From NCBI GenBank assembly GCA_942159475.1, contig OW804096.1, positions 42,965,744 through 43,029,743 of the forward strand: a DNA stretch of 64,000 nucleotides. The letters run 5' to 3'. Source of the stretch: Sthenelais limicola. Its lineage: Eukaryota > Annelida > Polychaeta > Phyllodocida > Sigalionidae. A model generated the notes under the pieces. It ran no database searches. It was given only the letters and a program-made list of their open reading frames with translations, and was not told the origin of the DNA. Positions 1 to 15,300 of this stretch are shown piece after piece (positions within the stretch are counted from its first letter, which is position 1; the number at the start of each line of letters is the position of its first letter). Both the position numbers and the translations under genes were made by a program.

Positions 1-1810
1 TGGTGTGCCACTCCCAACTGGACTCAAACAGAGTGTATATCGACACATTCCCTGTAGAAATCAACTGTAACGAATTCCGCGAGAATATTTCTTTTATTTA
101 AACTTCAAAATGTCCTATGCTATATACAATTATTTGTATTCATCCCTTTCCTAGAAATTGTATTCCTACTCATAGAAGGTCCTATATACGTATGCATTGT
201 ACACACATATATGCACAATGTAACATACATATATCAATGATAATTAAAAGTTGCCAATCAACATTCTTTTCTAACAATGGTGTTATCGTTCTACCGTTCT
301 ATAGCACTTTAATCAAAATGTTGGGCATCACACAGCGCCATAGATCTTTATAAAAAAAAAGATATGAAAAGGAGTAACACATTTAGTTTATACTGAGGAA
401 AATGACCCCCTGGGTGCATTGCGTACAAGCCCATCATCTATGTATTAGACCTCATTGAGATAACCCGGGTGAAAGGCCATGACCCGCCCCTGATAACCTT
501 CCCTCGCCTAGCTCTTCATGCAAGGAAGGACAAGCAATTGTATTCGGGTTTTCGCTGACGTTAGCGTTTGACGTCCATGATGCATACGGGTGTAGTTTAA
601 CCAATAATACTGAGGATACATTGGATATAATTCAAATCCTTAATTAGCTGACAAAGGTTTCCGTATACATATATCACCTCTCTGTTGTTGAAAACTACGG
701 ATATAAGATCGTTACTGGAGGTATATAATCCTGGTGATCAAACATTTAAGTATCGATTGCTGTCAGAATTCTGCCCGGGGGAAGGTGAAATCTTGTCATA
801 CATCCGGCCAAATATCTGCTGCGTCTATATATTTTCCAGTCTGGGCTAGTTCAATACTACTTACATTATTTCCTAAGGCCAAGTGAAATCCTCTATATAC
901 AATTTAGCCATAATATATGTTCCTTTAACACGATTAGAACTTGGAATTGTACCTATATATACAATCTATTGCCATAGGTATATTGTGGACAAAGTATATA
1001 TTATAGATCTATGCCCATGATGTTGGGGTTGTAACCCTTGGGAGGTTTCTCCAGCCACCGATACATGCCTCACTCCTTTCATCATCTCCGTAAAGACTTT
1101 GGCCAAAAGAGACTTCTCCCTTTAGCACTCCATCTCCTGATTTCTTCTGCGGACCGTCTCAATTCCCAAAGCTGTTGCACTGCTCCTAGGTCCTTACCAC
1201 CAGTTAGACTTCTTCACGGGAGTACAAAGCAGATAAAATCACTTGGGCCAATATATTTCATTACTTGTTGTATCAATATTGAATTATATGTTAATCATTT
1301 TGGAATAAATATAAGTATAGAACATATCTGATGATTATACCATGTTTTAATAATTACGGTGTAATTTTCAGAATAGAAAAGACCAGACATAAATCTAAAG
1401 ACCTGAATGACAGCTTCTGCTAACAGAAGAATTGTAATGTTTAGAGGAAAGAACATATGGGCGCTCTAGGAAGAACAATGTTTACGCTGAATGAGAAATG
1501 ACCCTTTTCTATGTAATTGTATGACAATTTGGAAATAAAAACACTTATATATATCTTGTGATGTGTCACAGAAAAATGAGTCATACGTTGCAGAAGATGG
1601 ATTTTTAGATACTATCACATTTGAAAAGAGGAGATTAAGTGGATTCCAAAGACATTAACCTTTAGGAAATATAGAAAGTATTTATGTATTTTATGTTTGA
1701 AATTGTAAAATAGTTAAAAATGTACTACACAGGATGACCATATGTAGGATTCCAAGGATATATTGAGTACACTGTTCTGAGATGGCATATATTCATACCA
1801 CTAACGGTAC
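1..1810. other. no recognised gene
   Basis: No reading frame here resembles a known protein, and none shows the splice-linked continuity seen in the real genes. The longest open frame, at 1038-1331 on the plus strand, has no recognisable motif. A copy of the dispersed motif TGATGTGTCACA followed by AATGAGTCA lies at about 1559-1582. The rest is AT-rich intergenic sequence. Confidence 0.6.
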
Positions 1811-3135
1811 CAGAGGCGGATCCAAGAGGGGAGGGGGTCGGCGACGTCCTGACCCCCCCCCCCCCCCCCCCCTCTCTCATGTTTGTTTTACATTTACACA
1901 ACATATGGACTTGGGGGCAGTTATGAGAAAATTAAAGTATGCTGCCTGACATTTGTCCTTTTGTTGGCAGGCCTGCCTGCAGGAAGTACAGACAAATTCC
2001 CATTGATCTGGCAATCCAATGGGACATTGGATACATGTGATTTCATCATTTGAGGAAGATTTTGATATTTTTTTTTTTTTAATATTTTTATTGGCCACAT
2101 TACATTACAGAAATTATTTCATCTTCAAATTCAAAATTACGCGATAACAAACAGAGCTGTTATATTTCATGCGTTGCCCGAAATACTGTTACAATGTTAA
2201 TTATCCAAGTTAAAGGTTACAATTACACTACTCATTAATTCTATAATTCCACAATTACATAATAGACTTTTAATTGGTTTGAATGGGATTCAATGTCAAA
2301 TAGTTAAATTTGCTTTTGAGATTGTCCCCCTAATCATTTTTTTTTATCTTTAAATACAAACGAAACTGCTGATTATGATCCAAAAATTACAATTTTGGGG
2401 GGAAATGCCAGATCCTACTACACCCCTACAGTTAACCTGCCCATTTTGCCCCTCCCCTTCTCCACACACCCCTTAATTCTCATACCCTCATCCCATCTCA
2501 CCTCTCCCCTCCTCCAATCACCCCTTCTCATACCCTCACTCTATCTAGCCTCTCCCCTCCTCCTTTCATCCCACCTCACCCCTCCCCTCATCTACTCCCC
2601 TCAATCAGGAGGGGCAAGGTGGGGACCTTACCCCTCCCCTCCTCTCATAACCTCCCCCCATCTCGCCCCTCCCCTCCTCCACTCACCCCCTGTCATACAC
2701 TCACCCCCTGTCATACCCTCACCCTATCTCGCTCCACCCCTCCTCCACTCAACCCATCTCACCCCTCCCCTCATCTACTCCCTTCAGACCCTACTTTCCA
2801 CAACTCATTTTTTTAAATAATTCTACATCTTACAATTTGGTGTGTGTGTTGTATGTTCTGTGTTTCTTAGGTCCTTGCAAACGGCATCCCTGGTTTTTAA
2901 AATAAAAAATAGATATAAAATGTTCACTTTTCATGTGTGATTAAATACCGTATTTTGTGCTTCAAAAAGCGCCAAATGCCTCCAAATGGCACCTTAAATT
3001 TCTAAATTTCCTGGAGGGGCATGCCCCCGGACCCCCTAGTATACCTTTGTGCCCTCTGACTCCGTTTTTTTGGATGGACTGATGTGCCCTTTTCGTCTTG
3101 GACCCCCATCATTTTAGACCCTAGATCCGCCCCTG
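1811..3135. mobile_element. Non-autonomous terminal-inverted-repeat element
   Basis: The left end reads CAGAGGCGGATCCA and the right end is the inverse complement of CAGGGGCGGATCTA, so the ends form a short terminal inverted repeat. They are nearly the same as the perfect repeat bounding the larger element at 40298-42011. Flanks are GGTAC on the left and AGTAC on the right, a possible imperfect 5 bp target duplication. Just inside the left end is a run of about 20 C (1852-1872). The interior holds a poly-T stretch near 2068 and a long pyrimidine-rich tract. There is no transposase frame, so it must have been moved in trans. The superfamily cannot be assigned from the ends alone. Confidence 0.6.
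2400..2812. repeat. Pyrimidine-rich C/T minisatellite-like tract
   Basis: The plus strand is almost pure C, T and A here. It is built from degenerate repeats of CCCCTCCTC and CACCCCCTGTCATAC-like words, with a local tandem copy near 2690-2730. It lies inside the inverted-repeat element. The open frames across it (Pro/Ser/Leu-rich) come from low complexity and are not genes. Confidence 0.7.
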
Positions 3136-6100
3136 AGTACTAGATATCCCAAAAATGAGAAAATTTCTACAAAGAGACCTTGTGAGTAAAACGCTTTGAG
3201 AAATATTGATGAATTCTGCGACTTATGATTCATTCTTGTCTAACATATTGTAGAATCTTAAGTACAAATTTATATATTTTGAGAGCATCGATACCAGTGG
3301 GGTCAAGATGAGGGATGCGTGTTAAGCCATCGGTTGCTAATCACGCTCCTACCTGATAAACGGTCGCGGCCTGGTCTGATAAAGCAGGTGCAAAAGGGAA
3401 CACAGGTTAATGGGAGGGGGAGGGCAAAGGTCTAAAGCTGACCTGTACTACTTAGACCTGGCTCATGCATAATGAATTAACATTTCTGCCTCATTCTCAT
3501 TATTTGTATCTATGTATCTGGGTCCCTGATTGGATCCCTGCTGTGTAAGCACTTACCAGTGGTCATCTGATGTAACCGAATCATGGGCAGTTATTCTTTG
3601 TATCATTTGTATCTGCATGCATAAATAGACATGAATAAATTGATTCAACACATTATAGGCCCTATATCCTTCAATATCACATATTCCATCACGCATCGCT
3701 GAAAACATTATTTGACTTCAAATGTAATAAGAATGAAAGCTTCTTTTACTTAATGAAATGCAAATTGATACACTTATTCACCATTCACATTATAGAGATT
3801 TTTAAATCTCAGGGTTTAATGCCATCCAATTTTTTAGGGACAGTGGAAACGCTATTTTATTTTGTTGCCTATAACCAAATTTGGTCTGAGAATCCGTAAT
3901 CTCTTAATAACATGGCCACCTCTATCGTCCAAAAGGCATAAAATGTGCGCATAGATTATGCAAGTACTCCTTCCTTTGAATAATACACCGTCGACATTCT
4001 CTGACATTAAAGTCAGACACTGTGGACGGTGTATTATTCTAAAAGCACAGGATTATGATCTCTCGCGATGCATAATCTGCTCCTTTCTAATTCTGTATGC
4101 GGACAGCTAAGCATTGCATATCTCACAATTTGAAAAGAATGTGCTTTTCGTCGTGTCCTTTAAGAAGTTCCTGTTAACATTGAGATATTACTGCTAGTAA
4201 TCCCTATAATAATTTATTTTACAAAGGTCCTTTTTATTTTAATTAATATTTTCGAAAAATTCGACGTTTCGAGAGAATCGGCCATTATGATAGTAAGGAA
4301 GAATTATGGACAGAGATGTAAATACATCAACATATATGAGGTATGCATGTTTATGCATAAAAAGGTCATGAATTAAGGTTAATCATTGTGAAGTAAACTT
4401 AAAAAATAATGAAGTATGAATTAATTGTAATCCTTGATAAAGGAATCTCATAACAGCATGACTATGATTGTGCCAATCAATAATTGTATTCTGTAAACTG
4501 AACAAAGTGTTTGAGAATTATACATTTCTTTGGAATAGTAACAAAATGGATGGATCACACTGTACTGCGTTTCACCTTACAGTTTGTCTGACACCCTCCC
4601 GAGTGGGAAAAGTGGAGGGAGGCTCATAGTTATGAATGATTATGTTTCGTTATCCTGAAGGCTTTCTTAAGGCAAGGACTGCGATTCACTTGCACAAATT
4701 GATTTATTGAAAAAGGTATCGATGAAGGCGATAGACAAACCTCCCAAACCAGGTTTTGCATGAATACATAATTAATGGAATTCTCGTTAATGAATCCCTT
4801 CCTCTGGCTTATTAGATTTACTCGGATCTTTTTTCCTCTTGAGCCGCAGTCCCTGACATGGTTATAATCTACAATTACCAGTGCAGCCACCTGGTGTTGT
4901 CTGTTTAAATGACAAGTTCTTTCCTCTGGGATTGAGCCCTTTGTCGCCTTGAAGCCGATTCCAACTTGCGGTAAACAATTCCCAGTTGCAACCAATCCCA
5001 ATGACGTAATTGCGTAGCAAGACTCAGAGCGACTTGTTACTTCGCCTAAGAAGAGTCCATCCTAAATCTTCAGGTGCCTTCGGGAAGAAAACTAAGGAAT
5101 CTTAATTGGAGCAGTAGTAACAATAGGCAGCAATATGTTCCTTAAGGATGCAACAACTCGCAATTTAGGTTGCAGTTTTGATGTCCAGGTCAAATCCATG
5201 ACAGTAGAAAGGGTTGTGCCATTATCAATCTCATTGTACACATGTGATGAAACGATCATATAATCTGGCCCATCTACAGAAGGCAAATTTTATCAATGCA
5301 TTTTATATTCATCGAGTAATTATATCCTGGGATGAAAGTACTAATCACGTCCACTGAATGTGGCATTATGAGACTTAATAAGTATTCTAAATGCAGAGCA
5401 GAATAGATAGTTGCACTTGATGCGTTCTTCATGACGCTTGATCTATACTGATTAAACGCCATGGTCGGTAATTCGTCCACATGATGGTTTCCTCAAGACA
5501 GAAGCGTTCTTCAGGGTGGCCGCACTCGAACCCACTTGGGGATAATCAGGACAGAATTTGATCCCATAAACGCCACCCTTGCTGGAAGCTTGAGGACCAG
5601 GGTGCGATCAATGTGACTACTGGGAACTATTTGTTAATCTAAGTGCCCTGTGAATCGTCCAGTCCGAGTATTTTTTACTGGAATCAGGAATGGGGTCTGT
5701 CAAATTCACACTCGACGACGGTAGCTTTTACTTATCAATTGTAAAGGGAAAAAATCACATTACCATTTCACGGACGTCTGTTTTTATCTTTCGAAAAACT
5801 GGCAGTTCCCCAGGGTGCGGTATACATCATTCATTCTCTCGAATGAATTGGATTATTCTAACATTATAGACCGATCCATATATATTATATAGACTACACT
5901 AGCCAGGATTAAATCTCTGTCAGTTAGGAAAGTCAGAGGAGAAAGTATTTTTCAATGACGAACGGGGCAAGACTAATATTACTTAACATATGTATTTGCT
6001 TCATAACATGGACTTGTGACTACTTTAACGATGTATAATAAAACGGTTATTTTAGTCACTCAACTTATTAAATCCATCCAAGTCAATGCACAAGTCAAAC

Positions 6101-8803
6101 GCTAAAACACTATTTTTGAGAGTTGGAAACTTAATTGGGGTAAACTGATTCGGCGATGAAATACTTTTCTTCAGCTTATGGTACTGCCTTAGTTCCCCAT
6201 CAAAAATAATTATATGATTTTGAAAGTCTTTTCAAGTCCCATAGAAACTAAACCCTCCCGGGCGAGCTTTCTATGCTTTCCTTCAATTGGTCAGCCTTGG
6301 CTGCTACTGAATAGATTACCGGACTCTTTATTGATGTATTGTTTTTCGTGGAGCAGCGATGGTCTACATATATATGCAGGGCCAATGTCAACAGAGGAGT
6401 GCAAATTTTCATTATGACCTATAAATATTTTCTTTCATCACACGGCCGGAAATAGGCATACACATCTATAGGTGCCCTGGAAAGAGGGTCCCACGTACAC
6501 CTGCCAAAATATCATCTCTATATGTGTATTCCTAAAACGTCAATAATATAGACCGCTATAATCTTTGTACCATTGTTTCATACTCTGAGACAGCCTTTAA
6601 CAGCCCATTAGAAACGAATCCTTTTTGGTGTAAGCGCATTGGCGTTGTAATAGCTTAAAAAAGGATTTGAAAAGGATCATTCAAAAAAGGTCAGTACTTT
6701 AATATTTGCTCCAGATATCAATCCAATCTGTGGGGATTTTTTGTTATACCTAAATCCATCTGAGCTTCTTATGAACGTAATACTTAAATTAGAGAATATT
6801 CAATATAATATGACACCGCAAGTGTTTGTATGAAACCAACAAGCAGAACGATTGCAGTTCTATAGTCGTTGATGACACCAATCCAATTGAACAGCTAAAC
6901 CCAAGTATTAAAGGCAGGTTTCCAGTAGCCCTATACATGAACTGGAAGCTGAGTGTTTTTCAGTGAATGCAGAATACGAAGTAACATTATTATATCACAG
7001 GGGTGTCTCTGATCTATCTACCCACCTCTGCCAGGTCTATGTCCCCTGGCCACACCCGACTCATCCGCAAATATATCTCTTTCATCCGGCCCAGGTGGTA
7101 CTGCATCTAATATATATGATCCGAGATTTAAGGTTTGCCTGCGCTTCCTTGGTCATCTTTCTTGAGGCAGTTTATTCATGGAAAACGATGTGGGGAAAAT
7201 GGAGGTGGTATTGTGGCTAGCGGTCTCCTGGACCTTTGCACAAGCAAACCATGCGTTATATAGAATTCCTAGGTCTAGTTTTCATTACTGTTTCGTATTT
7301 TTAAAGATTGTTGGTCATTTCCTCTCAATGTTTAAACAAACCTGCGGCTAAAACGACTTTTAATATGCTCTTAGTTTATTTGCTTTTCCACACACAAACA
7401 AGTAATATGTTGGCTTAATTTAATGTTTTCACCGCGAGGTGGGAGGGGGGCAATGATAGACATACCAATGATTAATACATCATATTCATATTTTCAGACA
7501 AATTCCTCAACATGGGAACCTATCACTTTGTGTTTGCTGATGCTGTTCAGTGTCTAAACAACCGAAACGCGTTGATAGCTGAAAGAAGATATTGCGTGCG
7601 CGTTTTGATTATCTTACAGGTTTCTGATAAAAATGGCTTCTCAACCTCAGATGTACGTCATGTTGACCTTTGGTCAGATCTTTGGATGAGATTTTCTGTA
7701 AAATATGAATTGACTTGCCCATCGGCTTCAATTACTGCATGATGAATATCTAATGATGACAAATAGCTATGAAAAATTCTTCCTGGGGCCGTTCCGACAT
7801 GGTGGCTCATACTACCATCGACAATATATACACGTGTACAGCAAAATTCCTAATGCGAGCCCTTCGCTATGGCATCATTCGAGTTGAAAAATAAAACAAT
7901 TCATAAAAAGTTCATTCGGGGATATATATCCCGTGTGCATGGCTTTTACTACACCTCCCATTCATATATGCATCAGCCAGAACCTTTGAAAGTCTTCCTT
8001 TACCGATGGCACTAGTGATAAATAACATTTAAGCAAATGCAATGACATCACCTTCGCTGGTATTTTCGGATAAGTGTGTACTTACCATTCACCACCTGTG
8101 TTTGCACGTAGGAATTTAAGTGAGAAAGCAGTGCCCACGTGAGACAAATGGAGGAAAAGTGAGAAAGGCAACCCGTAAAATACAATTTATGAGGGTCGAT
8201 TCTACTTTGTTGAGTCATTGAAAGTTTCAAAGCTAAATGTATCCATAAGATGTATCATACAACAATAGCATAACCCTGATTACATGAACATTCGATGGAA
8301 GATAGTAGCAGCTCATATTCAAATAATTGTCCTTCCTTTCCTACTAAATGTAACTCCCATAAATGTTGGATTTAAAAGGACCAAGTTCATCCTTACATGT
8401 CCGCTGTTGCCGTCCGTTGGAGAAACAAAATATTTCCACAGCCAACTCTGCAGTAGTGTCCTATTGGCATTGGATAAATGAGGGGACTTTCTCCAAATGA
8501 ATTATAGTCCTATGTAGCTATCGCAGTAGTATAACACCCTTCTTAGGTCTTTAATGATGCACGTCTATGTAAGCACATCATAATGAATTATTCCCATGTC
8601 CTACGTAGAACAAAATGACCAATGAGCAAAACATTCATGTATGAAAATAATAATTTAATTATATTATTTCCAAAGTCTGTTTCAATAATCTCATACAATG
8701 TACATAAATATATATGGCTTATAATAGCGCATCGTACACAAAGAACAGATACTCATCATATATAATATTCAAAATGGTGCGGGATGGTGATAACATTTAG
8801 GCC
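3136..8803. other. no recognised gene
   Basis: This is intergenic sequence downstream of the aminopeptidase gene. The largest open frame (4630-5001, minus, 123 codons) has no family resemblance and no flanking exon logic. A hairpin at 3978-4039 is listed separately. I see no tRNA, rRNA or other structured RNA gene. Confidence 0.55.
3978..4039. repeat. Hairpin-forming inverted repeat (62 bp)
   Basis: The arms GAATAATACACCGTC (3978-3992) and its exact inverse complement (4025-4039) enclose a second inverted pair, TCTGAC/GTCAGA, around an ATTAAA loop. A transcript from either strand would fold into a nested stem. It could be a very small MITE remnant or a hairpin RNA; the sequence does not decide. 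Confidence 0.7.
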
Positions 8804-8809
8804 TTTATT
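8804..8809 (-). terminator. Candidate poly(A) signal for the aminopeptidase gene
   Basis: TTTATT on the plus strand is AATAAA on the gene strand, about 545 nt past the aminopeptidase stop codon. It is the first canonical hexamer I noticed downstream. Its use is unproven. Confidence 0.3.
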
Positions 8810-9352
8810 CAATCAAACTATTAGTATGTATCGATAGATTATGACAAAATGTGTTATGAACTATACAATATTTACAACATAGTTATTATGTTCCTTGATC
8901 GCTCCACTATTTCACCCTTCGTTTCAAGGTACGGTTCCGTCTATCAGTCTGTACAGATGGTAGACATTATGGGTACCCGTTTCCTTTTTTCTCTCCCATT
9001 TAGTTTCCTAGATCAGAGAGCAAATGTGCCACTGTCCTAATGCCTTTGGGCTCTCAAGGAGTGAAAGGACCTTGCATAACAAAATCAATGGCACCACCCC
9101 AGGCATAAGATACTTATTTTACGAAAGGGTAGGAAACTTGCATTAAATTCGGACGGTCAAATTTGGTCTAAGTCGACAAACTGGATCTAATGATATTGTT
9201 ATTCAAAATGATTTTTGGAGACCGTTCAGTGATGACTGACAGTATGTCTTATCATTTCTAAGATGGCTCTCTCCATATTTGCATAGTGTAGGAAAAAATG
9301 AAAATAATCGATTCAAAACTGGAATTAGCATGACCTATCAGACCTCCATTCT

Positions 9353-12300
9353 TCATAGACTGACATTGTCCTTGAGCCACGACACAACCTTCTCTTCATT
9401 TCGTTGTCGCCATTCAATTCTACCGCGAATAGTTTCTAATGATTGGATGCGTGGCGTTACACCAGCGCCCGCATCTGAATACTTCTCATAAAAGCTCATA
9501 ACCTGAAATATAGATAATTGAATTCATTAATATTAATGTTAATATGACTATATATGAATAACATAGATCTTTTCAAAACAGAAAAAGGCCAACATGATTT
9601 AGCACGTTAGCGCCGTATGTATGTATGTACAAAGGGATTGATTATACCATTATCCTGTTTTAACTACTTTTATGCTCATTCCTTGATTAAATATTGATGA
9701 TTTTGAATGGGGAGGTATTACAGTCCCTCTAGATTAGAAAATTGGTAAATGGATATATATTTTTCAATATTTTCAATACTTTCATCGATCTGATCGTACT
9801 TGATTTGATTTAATCGATTATATGATTTTCTTACTATCATTGCTGTTTGGTGACTGATTTGAGTAAATGACTAGGTTATTTTATTTCAAAAATTCATCAT
9901 GATGTATACTATCCACCTGAGAATATTGCCCTTCCGGGCACCATGTTGTGATAGAATACATTATTTAAACAAACAAAATGTCTAAAAAAAATATTTGTTC
10001 AGTACATTATAATTACAGTATAATTTTTAATATCAACTGACATGAACATCCTGGTCACTCTAAAAATAAATGATGGCCATACATTGCAAGAGATACATTC
10101 TTAACCTAAACTAAAATGAATTTTCAGGAAAATCTTTCCAAAATCTTCCCCATTGATACCAACCTCGTCAAGGTGGAAATAAGACTTGAACTGTGACACA
10201 ATATTTGGCACCATTCGTCCGAAGTATCTATCCTGGACACCAAATCTGAAGAAGAAAAACCTGATGTTATAACCAATTTTTTCGTGAGTAACAAAGATGA
10301 CCAAGAAAAGCCAGATTTTGATGATAAAGAGAAGGCAGGAGCCCAGAGTAGGGTAATGCATGTATGCGCTGTCGATTAGCCAATTACAGGGAACAGGTAT
10401 TTATAAATATATAATCGTTATCGCAATTTGTTCTGGCGGATTGCTTCTGCTAGTGGGCTGAAATTACATAGAACAGGCACGTTCATTTTGAATTAGGGAA
10501 ATGCTCCCTACAAATGACATATTATTGGATAGTCCAGATGGTAATTACCTCTCGATTAACGCATCGTAATTAGCACGAACCCAGGACCATACGTAGTAGG
10601 ATGCTGTTGGGTTTGCCGCTGCATAATTAACTGCTGTGAAGAAATCCTGAGTGCGAAGCTTATTTTCATCCAGGCAATATTCCAAATACCTATAAAGATC
10701 ATAAGATAAATATTTCACATGCCCCTGTTTGCATTTCAGTGGGTTATACAGTTTTCTTTATTCAGGTAAGTCATACAGCAACACTCTCACCTGCCAGTGA
10801 TTTTCGTTGTGTCCTGATCATATTTAAAAATCAATCATTCTATATACTCTGATGATAATATTCGGTCTGTACACGTATGTCATAATATATATACAATAAT
10901 AAGATTTTCAGTCAAAATAATGAGGATGTATTGGTAGAGGCAACTTTCTATGATTATTGATCAGCTTTTTATTAGAGTTATTTAATTGTACATACTATGA
11001 TCAAAGTAACCAAATCCAACTTTTCCAGTATCGTATTCAATTTGTTCATAATCTTTATGGATCTTTCAGGTAGCTTCATGTGTTGTACTATGTAATATCT
11101 TTCTTTTAGTAAGAATTGTACGTACTTTTGGACTAGCCACAATTGTCTGGATTGTGCCAATGCGTACAGTATGGCATAACCTTCCTGCCCTCCAGGATCC
11201 TTGGAGAACCTTTCCCACATTATGTTCCATTCAACTTCCGTTCCCGAATTTCTCATTCCATATTCATAGACAGCACCTCTAATGTTGGCTGGAATGGCAT
11301 TAGCTCTGGATGAAAAAAGACAATTTCTTTATCAATACCATGAACTTACTGTTCGAGAGGAGGAAACAATCGCATGTGTCTCTTTGGGGGAAGTGTCTCT
11401 ATGTGTGTTGGGGGAGGAAGGACCGATGGATTGGTTATCTAAATATATTATATCAAGAGTAGTAAAGTCTTAGTTGATATTAAATGAACCTTAATTCAGG
11501 GTCGCTAAATGAAAATGCTATACAGACTCTAACACAATGTTTTTAGGTTAGTCGTTCTTTGATTTGATTTGAAAAGTATCTTATTTGGGAATGAATTACA
11601 CAAAGTGCTGCTTTTACAAGGTATTTCACAAGGTATTCTCAAATTCCTTCAATTATGAAACTTAATTTCATTAAATATCAGTGAACTCTGAATAAACATG
11701 GAATACACCTACTTAACAAGTCGGCTGGAAGGGGGCAGGGGCAATGTGTACATATTTCAGGCACAACAAAGGGACGTCACACATGTGTTTCAGTGCCCAC
11801 TTATTTTAGCCTTTGATTGGTTTAAAGTCAGTCATAAATGAAGATAATAAAATTGGTACTGTGGTGCTGTACTCATGAATCCATAACGTTTGGTATCCCC
11901 AAAAGTGGTCATTTGACTGCATAGAAGAGGTTAGGAAATTGTGACAATTGTTTTTGCCAGTAACTCACACTGGGTCCTGAATCCATGCTTGGAACAAAGC
12001 AGTGGTGTTTGCTAAACATCCTGGGTAGCCATGGAAACATGAAAGTCCCATTATCCGCGTTCGTAGCAATCTGAAATATGAATTAATTTACTGTGCAGGG
12101 TCATAAAACTAATATGAGGACATTTTGGATAAAATCAGCGATTAATCTATGAATGAAATATTACTGCTCACCAAGAGATGCATGCATTAAGACAATAGAC
12201 ATGGTGGGCTGGTCCATTTTCATGCAGTGGAATGAACATGACCACAACTGTAACTGTTGGATAAAATCAACAATGAATCTATGATAGAGAAATGAATTTG

Positions 12301-15300
12301 CACAACATGCATAGTGTTCAAGTACATATTCATGCAGTGGAATTAACGTGACCACAACTGCAACTATTAGCGTGACCACAACTGCAACTTTTGGACACAA
12401 TCAATAATTAATCTATGATTGAAATAGGGTTGCTAGTCAAGAGATACATGCATTTGCACAATATGCATAGTGTACAGTTTCATTTTCATGCAGTGGAATT
12501 AATGTGACCACAAGGTTCTGTAACTATTGGACAAAATCAACAATGAATCTATGATTGAAATAGTGTTGCTAGTCACGAGATACATGCATTTGCACAATAT
12601 GCATAGTGTACAGGTCTATTTTAATGCAGTGGAATTAATGTAACCGGCTCTGTGACTATTGGACAAAATCAACAATGAATCTATGACTGAAATAGTGTTG
12701 CTTGTCAAGAGATACATGCAGATAATATGTGTAGTGTACAGTTTCATTTTCATACAGTGGAATTAATGTGACCACAAGGTTCTGTAACTATTGGACAAAA
12801 TCAATAATGAATCTATGACTTAAATAGTGTTGCTTGTCAAGAGATACATGCATTTGCACAATATGTGTAGTGTACAGTTTCATTTTCATGCAGTGGAATT
12901 AATGTGACCACAAGGTTCTGTAACTACTGGACAAAATCAACAATGAATCTATGATTGAAAAAGGGTTGCTTGTCAAGAGATACATGCATTTGCACAATAT
13001 GCATAGTGTACAGGTCTATTTTCATGCAGTGGAATTAACATAGCCACAAGGTTTTGTAACTATTGGGCAAAATCAATAATGAATCCATGATTGAAATATT
13101 ACTTCATCAAGATATGCATGTATTAGCACAATACACATGGTGTGCAGGTCTATTCTCATGCAGTGGAGTGAACATGACTACAACTGTTGGATAAAATCAA
13201 TAATGAATCTATGATCAAAATACTGTAAGGTAGTGTCCATTGCTAGTCAAGAGATACATGCATTTGCACAATATGCGTAGTGTACAGGTTCATTTTCATT
13301 TTTTTTTTTTAAAGAAATTTTATTGACTCCAGTTCCTTTGCTTACACAAGGGTAATCTCATGGTAATCATTTCAAAGAGAGTAATCAGTATCAATATATA
13401 CAGTATTTTTTAGATATTTTTAACATTAACGGTATAGTTCATGAAGTAACGATTTGCAAAAGTAATTTACCTAGATATACATACAGTGAACGAGTACATT
13501 TCAATCAAACAATCATGGTAGTGTAAATTTTTTGGATTTTTGCCTCTGCCAGGGCTACACGAATAATAAAAACAACACTTCGCGTTATATTTTTCATATT
13601 TTCTGGTTTCAACCAGTAACTATATACAGTAGCTACTATCCTAATTAGCCATACCAGTTGTCGTGGCTTTTTAAATAAGCTTTTATCGAAGCCCAATTTT
13701 TCTGCCTTACATCTCCGGGCAGGCCATTCCATAATTTGGGTCCTCTCACATGTGGTGATTTGTTTACTAATTCCAGTGCAGGCCTAATTGCCTTGATTAC
13801 AGGCCCCGCGTTTTGTCTAGTTTGTCTGGGAATTATCGTTATGTTAGCAAGATCTTTTTGCTTTCTGTACATAATACCTAGTAAGGCGATGTCGTATCGC
13901 TTTTTGAGCGGTTCTATACCACAGATTCTGCTCAATGTTTCACCATCTCGTTGATCATTTAAATATACAAGTTTGATGGCTCTGATTATTAGTCTCTGTA
14001 GTTTATGTTTTAGATGTGCACTGGCGAGGGAAAGAAACAATCCTCCATACTCGAGGGACGAAAGAATATGGGATTTTACAATGGTTTTGGTCATCTCCAC
14101 ATTCAGATATTTTCTGATTTTTCCTAGTAAGAGTAGCTTGCCCATCGTAGCACATTTCAGACGTACTAGGTGACTATTCATCGTTAGCTTACTATCAATT
14201 TTAAAACCTAGGTAGTCAACATTTTTCGATCTTTTTACTCTATGCCCATTTAGGTAGATATGACCCAGGGCGGCAAAGTTCACCTTTTTTAGTCTGTGAC
14301 TAGTACCTAACACTTGAATTATGCACTTTTTCTCATTGAGTTTCAGCATGTTGTCGTACATCCATTTATTGATGGAGTTGGCGGCACCCTGCGTAACTCT
14401 TATACAAGCATCAACATCATTACCGGTAACAGTACAAGCTGTGTCATCAGCGTATAACGTTAAGTTGATCGAGTGATCTGCTGAAATTAGATGTTTCGTA
14501 CACAGAGGCAGGTCATTGATGTATAACAAGAATATTATGGGCCCTAAATGGCTTCCTTGGGGGACACCACAATTTATTGTAATAGGATTTGATAACGACC
14601 CATTTAAATTGGTTCTTTGCTTTCGATCCAATAGGTAGTTCATTATGATACCGATTAGGAGAGGATTTAGTTTGTAATGATGTAATTTATATCTTAAGAT
14701 CTTATGATTTATACAATTGAAAGCTTTGGAGATGTCGTAGAAGGATGCCACTGAGAGGTTACCATTATTGATACCACTTATGATCGGAGCGAAAAAGTCA
14801 AATAGACTTATGTTTGTCGAGTGGTTAGCTCTAAAGCCACCTTGGCATTTGCTAAAGAGATTATTTAACTCCATATGGTCAACAATTGAGGAGCATACTA
14901 TCTTCTCTAGTATCTTTGACATGATTGGTACCATAGCTATCGGGCGCAGATTATTAAAGCACCTTAAATCACCACCTTTCGGTATTGGCTTAATGACGTA
15001 CTCCTTCCATTCCAGAGGCATCAGACCTGTTTTCACACATTTTTTTATAAGCACAGTTAATTGTGACGACACAAGGCTTAAGAACATTTTGAGGGTCTTA
15101 CTATTAATCCATTCAAAGCCGCTACCCTTGGACGTGTCAATATTTTGTATAATGTCCTTAACTTGGCTTTCTGTAATGAGAACATTCGTAACTAGGGTTA
15201 GATCAGGTTCATCTCCTAGATATTCCTTATAATTCTCTGACAGGTTATCATCTTCCTTACCGAACTTACTGTAAAATACATTCAGTGCATTAGCTGCTTC

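Noticed and set aside
2395..2820. 141-codon Pro/Ser/Leu-rich open frame
   Set aside because: Produced by the C/T minisatellite tract inside a mobile element.
4630..5001. 123-codon open frame on the minus strand
   Set aside because: No motif, no composition unlike its surroundings, no supporting splice context.
14768..15232. 154-codon plus-strand frame
   Set aside because: Antisense shadow of LINE ORF2.
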